From NCBI GenBank assembly GCA_902495985.1, contig CABUZF010000111.1:1-5062 (forward strand): a stretch of DNA of 5,062 nucleotides, written 5' to 3'. Position numbers and translations under genes: made by a program. Each line of letters begins with the position of its first letter. The first letter of the stretch is position 1. Source of the DNA: an uncultured Collinsella sp. (GTDB taxonomy: Bacteria > Actinomycetota > Coriobacteriia > Coriobacteriales > Coriobacteriaceae). A model generated the notes under the pieces. The model made no database searches and was not told the DNA's origin. It saw only the letters and a program-made list of their open reading frames with translations. Positions 1 through 5,062 of this stretch are shown piece after piece.

Positions 1-10
1 AAGCTCCGCT

Positions 11-55
11 AACCTGCCAAAAAGGGACAGGTTCATTTTGGCGGGTTTTATCTGG
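11..55 (+). repeat. 45-bp palindromic intergenic repeat, copy 1
   Basis: This segment matches the reverse complement of 2193-2237 at 42 of 45 positions; the differences are at 28, 34 and 43. It is itself an imperfect dyad: AACCTGCCAAAA (11-22) and TTTTGGCGGGTT (36-47), one mismatch, around a 13-nt centre containing AGGGACAGG. It lies just beyond the glmS terminator. The size, palindromy and intergenic location resemble REP-type elements spread by IS200/IS605-like (RAYT) transposases. That family link is an inference, because no transposase gene is in the window. Confidence 0.8.
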
Positions 56-63
56 TCAAATGC

Positions 64-101
64 AAAAAAGGCTCGGCTCCGTCTTGATGCGGAGCCGGGC
101 C
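64..101 (-). terminator. Rho-independent terminator of glmS
   Basis: Read on the minus strand, the sequence gives a GC-rich hairpin with 12-nt arms (90-101 and 70-81), one C·A mismatch and an 8-nt loop (82-89), followed immediately by six T residues (64-69). It begins 25 nt after the glmS stop codon, so it is the expected end of the glmS transcript. On the plus strand the stem pairs fully through a G·T wobble, but no T-run follows it, so termination is expected only in the glmS direction. Confidence 0.88.
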
Positions 102-126
102 TTAGTCGCTAGAACGGCGGAACCAA

Positions 127-1974
<1,848 letters not shown>

Positions 1975-1982
1975 AAGATAAA

Positions 1983-1988
1983 TCCCTT
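1983..1988 (-). promoter_or_regulatory. Ribosome binding site of glmS
   Basis: AAGGGA on the minus strand, with an 8-nt spacer to the ATG at 1974. It supports the start that exposes Cys2 rather than the longer reading frame beginning at 2037. Confidence 0.8.
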
Positions 1989-2048
1989 CGTTCGCGTGAC
2001 TGCAAGACGTCCACGCACAAGGGGCGCTGAGACGCATAACGTTCGAGT

Positions 2049-2054
2049 ATTGTA
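2049..2054 (-). promoter_or_regulatory. Possible -10 element of the glmS promoter
   Basis: The minus-strand hexamer TACAAT matches the sigma-70-type consensus at five of six positions and would place the transcript start near 2042, giving a leader of about 68 nt. No convincing -35 hexamer stands 16-18 bp upstream, so the promoter is either weak, activator-dependent or located elsewhere. Confidence 0.35.
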
Positions 2055-2075
2055 CTCACGCAGGCGCAAGCTGAT

Positions 2076-2108
2076 ATACCAGATGTGGTATCTCAACTTA
2101 GATACCAC
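2076..2108. promoter_or_regulatory. Half-site cluster/dyad upstream of glmS (candidate operator)
   Basis: A perfect 9-bp inverted repeat, GTGGTATCT (2085-2093) and AGATACCAC (2100-2108), is separated by 6 nt. A third half-site, ATACCA at 2076-2081, forms a second dyad with TGGTAT at 2086-2091 over a 4-nt spacer. No T-run follows on either strand, so this is not a terminator. Three copies of one half-site between divergent genes suggest a protein-binding site. TGGTAT-type half-sites recall GntR/HutC-family operators of amino-sugar genes (NagR/DasR), but the spacing differs from that consensus, so the identity of the binding protein is unknown. Confidence 0.45.
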
Positions 2109-2136
2109 CCGATGCACACACGTCCAGCCGGTCCAA

Positions 2137-2171
2137 ACCACCACAAAGGTGCCTGCCCCCTTCGTGGTGGT
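2137..2171. repeat. Palindromic intergenic element of a second type
   Basis: The 13-nt arms ACCACCACAAAGG (2137-2149) and CCTTCGTGGTGGT (2159-2171) are inverted repeats with one mismatch around a 9-nt centre. Neither strand has a T-run after the stem, so a terminator is unlikely. Read on the minus strand, the middle contains GGGGGCAGGCACC, which resembles the AGGGACAGGTTC centre of the 45-bp repeat. This suggests that the two palindromes belong to related short-repeat families. Only one copy lies in this window. Confidence 0.6.
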
Positions 2172-2192
2172 CGCGTTGGCAACAGCGTTTCC

Positions 2193-2237
2193 CCAGATAA
2201 AACCTGCCAAAATAAACCTATCCCTTTTTGGCAGGTT
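2193..2237 (-). repeat. 45-bp palindromic intergenic repeat, copy 2 (inverted)
   Basis: This is the inverted counterpart of 11-55, with 42 of 45 positions identical. Its own dyad is perfect: AACCTGCCAAAA (2201-2212) and TTTTGGCAGGTT (2226-2237) around a 13-nt centre. It ends 8 bp before the candidate -10 element of the lacI-type gene, so it supplies the DNA where a -35 element or operator would lie. Together with copy 1 it brackets glmS in inverted orientation. Confidence 0.85.
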
Positions 2238-2242
2238 TGGGA

Positions 2243-2251
2243 TGCTACAAT
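2243..2251 (+). promoter_or_regulatory. Extended -10 promoter of the lacI-type gene
   Basis: TGCTACAAT combines a TGn extension with a -10 hexamer (2246-2251) that matches five of six consensus positions. The -35 region is poor (a TTTTTG at 2225-2230 is only 15 bp away and lies inside the palindromic repeat), which is tolerated by extended -10 promoters. The predicted start near 2258 gives a leader of about 29 nt. Confidence 0.5.
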
Positions 2252-2274
2252 CTGGCTTGTACTTGAAACGCATC

Positions 2275-2281
2275 AAAGGGG
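2275..2281 (+). promoter_or_regulatory. Ribosome binding site of the lacI-type gene
   Basis: AAAGGGG with a 5-nt spacer to the ATG at 2287. It fixes the start at the conserved helix-turn-helix N-terminus. The frame stays open for another 149 codons upstream, but that stretch crosses the repeats and the promoter. Confidence 0.8.
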
Positions 2282-2286
2282 CCGCT

Positions 2287-3399
2287 ATGGAAAAGGTAAA
2301 AATCAGCGACGTCGCGCGCGAGGCCGGGGTTTCGCTGGGCACGGTTTCCAACGCGCTCAACCACCCCGAAAAGCTACTCCCCGAGACCCTCAAGCTCATC
2401 AACGAGACCATCAATCGCCTTGGCTACCTGCCCAACCAAAGCGCTCGTCAGCTCGCGGGCGGCGCCACCAAGTCTTTTGGCCTGGTGCTCCCCCGTCTCG
2501 ATCACGGCTTTTCGCTCCAAATCGCCAGCGGCGCCCACAACGAGGCCCGTAAGCACGGCTACGACCTGCTCATCGCCAACGCCGATAACGACGATATTCT
2601 CGAGGACCATTACCTGCGTTACTTTATGGGCACCCAAATGTCCGGCGTCATGGTTCAGCCCATGGCATCCCCCGATTGGCACCCCGCCATGGCCAAGATG
2701 CCCGTGCCGATCGTCCACCTGGACATCCATTGCTCCGAGCCCGGCTACTACGTAGCGGCCGATAACGAGGCCCAGGGGCGCATCATTGCCGAACTCGCCA
2801 TCGCCCGCGGTGCACGCCATATCACCGTTGTGGGTAGAGCAGCATTTATGCAACTCACCCTGCGCGTCCTTGGCATTCATAAGGCGCTCGCCCTACACCC
2901 CGATATCAAGATCGAAGTCATCGACGCCGGCGAATGGAATACCGCCGCCGACGGCTACGGCATCGGCACCCAGATCGCCGAGCGCCCCGCGAACGAACGC
3001 CCCGATTTTGTCGTCGGCCTGACCGACGTGTTGGCCTCGGGCGTTATCTCGGCGCTGGTCGACAAGGGCATCTCTGTACCCGGGCAAGTACGCGTAGCAG
3101 GTTGCGATGGCAACCCGCTCGCTTGGAGCGGATCGGTCCCGCTCACTACGGTAGCGCCCCCGGGCTACGAGATTGGCCGCAAGGGCGTTCAATTGCTCAT
3201 GGAGCAAATCGAGAACAAGGTCCCGACAAAGACCAGGCATATCCACGTCAGCTCTGCCGCGCGCACCGTCACCGCGGTCACGGCCATCGAGGACATCAAC
3301 CGCCAAGAACTCGTGCGGCCGTTCCTGCTGGAACGCGCCAGCACCCAGGCAAGCAGCCAGACCGACGCCACGGCCATCAACCTCGGTGCGTATCTATAG
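2287..3399 (+). CDS. LacI-family transcriptional regulator
   Basis: This is a sugar-responsive DNA-binding protein of the LacI/GalR family, 370 aa, slightly longer than the usual 330-345. The N-terminal helix-turn-helix is seen in KISDVAREAGVSLGTVSNAL (5-24). It is followed by the YLPNQSARQLAGG hinge-helix segment (47-59), whose NxxARxL pattern normally enters the DNA minor groove. Residues about 64-345 form the periplasmic-binding-protein-like effector domain, with TVAPPGYEIGRKG (288-300) typical of its second lobe. The family's C-terminal strand signature is recognisable as PFLLERAST (345-353), after which about 17 extra polar residues follow. The effector and target genes are unknown: neither neighbour is a sugar transporter or glycosidase. 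It diverges from glmS and converges with the HAD gene. Autoregulation is possible but no classical CG-centred LacI operator is evident at its promoter. Confidence 0.93.
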   Translation: MEKVKISDVAREAGVSLGTVSNALNHPEKLLPETLKLINETINRLGYLPNQSARQLAGGATKSFGLVLPRLDHGFSLQIASGAHNEARKHGYDLLIANADNDDILEDHYLRYFMGTQMSGVMVQPMASPDWHPAMAKMPVPIVHLDIHCSEPGYYVAADNEAQGRIIAELAIARGARHITVVGRAAFMQLTLRVLGIHKALALHPDIKIEVIDAGEWNTAADGYGIGTQIAERPANERPDFVVGLTDVLASGVISALVDKGISVPGQVRVAGCDGNPLAWSGSVPLTTVAPPGYEIGRKGVQLLMEQIENKVPTKTRHIHVSSAARTVTAVTAIEDINRQELVRPFLLERASTQASSQTDATAINLGAYL

Positions 3400-3432
3400 C
3401 ACGACCGCAAGTATGCTAAGTCGCCGCTCAAG

Positions 3433-3466
3433 CAAAAGAGGCCCGACCATTGCCGGACCCCTTTTG
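3433..3466. terminator. Bidirectional terminator between convergent genes
   Basis: The arms 3434-3445 (AAAAGAGGCCCG) and 3454-3465 (CGGACCCCTTTT) enclose an 8-nt loop, and an outer C-G pair extends the stem. In the minus-strand transcript all 12 pairs form, two of them as G·U wobbles; on the plus strand two positions become A·C or C·A mismatches. T-rich tails follow on both strands (TTTTGTTT on plus, TTTTGCTT on minus). The hairpin can therefore end both the lacI-type transcript and the HAD transcript, and appears better optimised for the latter. Confidence 0.78.
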
Positions 3467-3481
3467 TTTAAGCGCAAACGT

Positions 3482-3493
3482 GAGCAATTGCTC
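3482..3493. repeat. Perfect 12-bp palindrome in the convergent spacer
   Basis: GAGCAATTGCTC is a perfect palindrome, partly extended by AAAC (3476-3479) and GTTT (3494-3497). A smaller palindrome, ACAATTGT, sits at 3505-3512 next to the HAD stop codon. It may form a minor 3'-end hairpin in the HAD transcript ahead of the main terminator. No function is assigned. Confidence 0.45.
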
Positions 3494-3512
3494 GTTTCAA
3501 CGCCACAATTGT

Positions 3513-4163
3513 CTAGCGCATGGCCTTGACCGCCGCCGCCAGATCGAACAGCGTATCGAGCACGGCCTCGCAGCCATCCACCACGTCCTGCGGCAGCGGC
3601 ACGATATCGGGAACGGCAAAGACATGACATCCGGCCGTAATGCCCGAGACGCAGCCGTTGCGCGAATCCTCGACCACGGCACATTCCTCGGGAGCAAAGC
3701 CCGCGCGCTCGCAGGCGAGCAGATACATCTCGGGGTCGGGCTTGCCGTGCACGACGTCCTCGCCACACGTTACCGTTTCAAACTTGTCAAAAAGACCGAC
3801 CATCTTAAGGTTGCGCTCGGCCGTAACGAGGCGCGACGACGTCGCTAGACCCACGTGATAGCCCGCAGCCAGCAGCTCGTCTAGGCACTCGGCGGCGCCG
3901 GCCTTAAGCTCCAGCTCGGTCTTGACCATCTCGTCGCGAATCTCCTTGTGGCGGACATAGACCGCCTCGGTGGTTTCGTGGCTTCCGTAATGCTTATCGA
4001 GGATGTCCATGACATCGGGTAGCGTGCGACCGATAAACTGATGGATCAGCGCATCATCAATCGCGAGCCCCAGTTCAGCGGCGCCTGCCTTCCAGGCCCT
4101 AATCCCCAGGCGCTCGGTATCAACCAGCGTTCCATCCATGTCAAAAATAACAGCCTTGATCAT
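3513..4163 (-). CDS. HAD-superfamily hydrolase (beta-phosphoglucomutase/phosphatase-like)
   Basis: This is a 216-aa cytosolic haloacid dehalogenase-type enzyme, normal length for the subfamily I group that includes beta-phosphoglucomutase and small sugar-phosphate phosphatases. Motif I is FDMDGTLVDTE (7-17), with nucleophile Asp8 and acid/base Asp10. Motif II is the Ser/Thr of LATSSR (106-111). Motif III is Lys141 in GKPDPEMY. Motif IV is VVEDSRNG (163-170), with the Mg-binding pair Glu165-Asp166. The helical cap lies between motifs I and II, about residues 16-90. All catalytic residues are present, so it should be active, but the substrate cannot be read from sequence. The ATG at 4163 was chosen because motif I then sits at the usual distance from the N-terminus and GGGGGA lies 5 nt upstream; the in-frame ATG at 4250 would add an unrelated 29-residue leader. 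It converges with the lacI-type gene and diverges from the larE-like gene. Confidence 0.93.
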   Translation of the reverse strand: MIKAVIFDMDGTLVDTERLGIRAWKAGAAELGLAIDDALIHQFIGRTLPDVMDILDKHYGSHETTEAVYVRHKEIRDEMVKTELELKAGAAECLDELLAAGYHVGLATSSRLVTAERNLKMVGLFDKFETVTCGEDVVHGKPDPEMYLLACERAGFAPEECAVVEDSRNGCVSGITAGCHVFAVPDIVPLPQDVVDGCEAVLDTLFDLAAAVKAMR

Positions 4164-4168
4164 ATCGG

Positions 4169-4174
4169 TCCCCC
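4169..4174 (-). promoter_or_regulatory. Ribosome binding site of the HAD gene
   Basis: GGGGGA on the minus strand, 5 nt before the ATG at 4163. It decides in favour of this start over the upstream in-frame ATG at 4250. Confidence 0.7.
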
Positions 4175-4223
4175 ATCGACTCTCGCTGTCGCGTTGCTGC
4201 AACTCTACCGCATTTGGCAACTT

Positions 4224-4240
4224 GTATATAACGTATATAC
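4224..4240. promoter_or_regulatory. AT-rich 17-bp palindrome in the divergent HAD/larE spacer (candidate operator)
   Basis: GTATATA (4224-4230) and TATATAC (4234-4240) are perfect 7-bp inverted arms around ACG. The site lies in the 173-bp spacer between the divergent HAD and larE-like genes. On the plus strand it overlaps a possible weak promoter (TTGGCA at 4214-4219, then TATACC at 4236-4241, spacing 16). It also contains the TATAT-rich stretch that could serve the HAD gene on the other strand. A regulator bound here could control either gene, but no binding protein can be named. Confidence 0.4.
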
Positions 4241-4296
4241 CATATTGCACTTTCGTTACACAGATAGAAGTCTTATGGCAAGTAACGCATTAGGAT

Positions 4297-4302
4297 TATA
4301 GT
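4297..4302 (+). promoter_or_regulatory. Possible -10 element of the larE-like gene
   Basis: TATAGT matches five of six -10 positions and would start a leader of about 29 nt. The matching -35 region (TTATGG at 4273-4278, spacing 18) is weak. An alternative start site further upstream overlaps the palindrome at 4224-4240. Confidence 0.3.
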
Positions 4303-4336
4303 TTTCGATCGAGTACTCAACGATAAGGAACGTTTC

Positions 4337-5062
4337 ATGATTTTAGACACCGCGGCACCCGCAGAGGAGCTTCAAGACAAGCTATCGGCGCTCGAGCAGC
4401 TGCTTTTGGCATACGGGCGCGTGGCTATCGGGTTTTCCGGCGGCGTTGACAGCAGCTTTTTGGCCGCCGTATGCGCCCGCATCATGCCTACCAATACCCT
4501 CCTCGTCCATCTCACCACGCCGCTCATCGGCACGCCCGAACAGGCTTCGTTTTAGCGGTCCGTTGATGGACAAGCCAATGAAGGGGCGCATTTTAAGCTC
4601 CCCGTGCTCAATCTTTCGGTCGATCAGCTGCAGCTCCCCCAAGTAGCCTGCAACGATGCCAATCGCTGCTACCACTGCAAGCACGCCGGCTTTACCGCCA
4701 TCGTCAACCACGCTAAGTCGCTCGGCTTTCCCACCGTCATCGATGGCAGCAATGCAAGCGATCGCGGTGACTACCGCCCCGGCATGCGTGCGGCAGAAGA
4801 GCTCGGCGTACGCTCACCCCTTATGGAGGTCGGCTTTACCAAGGACGAAGAGCGCGAGCTGCTGCGCGCATGGGGCTATCCCGTTTGGAACCTGCCGGCG
4901 GGAGCATGTCTTGCCACCCGCGTCCCCACGGGCGAGGAGCTTACGCGCGAGAAGGTCAATCTAATCCGCGCCTGCGAGGATTACCTGCACAATCTTGACC
5001 TGGCTCAGGTCCGCGCACGCCTGGTCGGCGGCTGCATGCATATCGAAGCCGCTCCCGCAGAT
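4337..5062 (+). pseudogene. larE: LarE-type ATP-dependent sulfur transferase, interrupted by an in-frame TAG, 3' end outside window
   Basis: LarE adenylates the carboxylates of pyridinium-3,5-biscarboxylic acid mononucleotide and inserts sulfur, building the nickel-pincer cofactor of lactate racemase. The ATG at 4337 has AAGGA 7 nt upstream. The frame encodes a PP-loop ATPase signature, SGGVDSS (34-40), within VAIGFSGGVDSS. It then meets TAG at 4553-4555 (codon 73) and continues in the same frame, without another stop, to the window end (codon 242). The part after the stop keeps LarE landmarks: NRCYHCK (109-115), DGSNASDRGDYRPGM (136-150), RSPLMEVGFTKDE (159-171) and the sacrificial- or cluster-cysteine segment ACLATR with Cys191. 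The family is about 270-280 aa, so roughly 30-40 codons are missing beyond the window. The early product would be 72 aa and lack all the cysteine motifs. It is called a pseudogene because TAG acts as the normal stop of the three other genes here. A very recent mutation or a base-call error is equally possible. Confidence 0.85.

Noticed and set aside
1975..2110. glmS ribozyme (GlcN6P-responsive) upstream of glmS
   Set aside because: An AGCGCC appears in the leader, but only about 50 nt separate it from the ATG. The roughly 150-nt catalytic core that must follow the cleavage site does not fit, and no matching pseudoknot pattern is visible.
2137..2237. Reading the palindromes upstream of lacI as terminators
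   Set aside because: Neither has a following T-run on the strand that would need terminating, and no transcript is expected to end there between two divergent genes.
2374..3431. Antisense open frames opposite the lacI-type gene
   Set aside because: No domain, no RBS, and composition typical of the reverse strand of GC-rich genes. The plus-strand protein has clear family motifs throughout.
4540..4660. Frameshift as the cause of the broken larE
   Set aside because: Translation of both parts uses the same frame (position 4337 and the NRCYHCK codons agree modulo 3), so the lesion is a nonsense codon, not an insertion or deletion.
4656..4964. Separate 102-codon open frame inside the larE region
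   Set aside because: It is a shadow frame rich in Ala, Ser and Arg. The overlapping frame carries the LarE motifs.

Overview
The window looks like chromosomal DNA of a high-GC bacterium. The housekeeping genes, the codon bias and the type of intergenic palindromes suggest a gut Coriobacteriia member such as Collinsella. That placement is an inference from general resemblance, not from a search. Genes are compact, each has a clear Shine-Dalgarno sequence, and every complete gene here ends in TAG.

Layout: (1) Positions 1-126 hold one copy of a 45-bp palindromic repeat and the rho-independent terminator of glmS. (2) Positions 127-1974, minus strand, encode a complete GlmS (615 aa), which makes glucosamine-6-phosphate and so feeds cell-wall precursor synthesis. 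(3) Positions 1975-2286 are the divergent control region between glmS and a LacI-type regulator. It contains a cluster of ATACCA/TGGTAT half-sites, a second type of palindrome, and an inverted second copy of the 45-bp repeat lying against the regulator's promoter. (4) Positions 2287-3399, plus strand, encode a LacI-family repressor (370 aa) of unknown regulon. (5) Positions 3400-3512 separate two convergent genes and contain a bidirectional terminator. (6) Positions 3513-4163, minus strand, encode a HAD-family phosphatase or phosphoglucomutase-like enzyme (216 aa). (7) Positions 4164-4336 are a second divergent control region with a 17-bp AT-rich palindrome. (8) Positions 4337-5062, plus strand, hold a larE-like PP-loop sulfur-transferase gene that is interrupted by an in-frame TAG at codon 73 and runs off the window end.

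The genes do not form one operon: neighbouring genes alternate as divergent and convergent pairs. The points most worth a second look are the amber codon in an otherwise well-preserved larE, and the near-identical inverted repeats that bracket glmS and touch the lacI promoter. I do not see a new defence or mobile system. This is mostly an ordinary core-genome segment with repeat-rich intergenic DNA.
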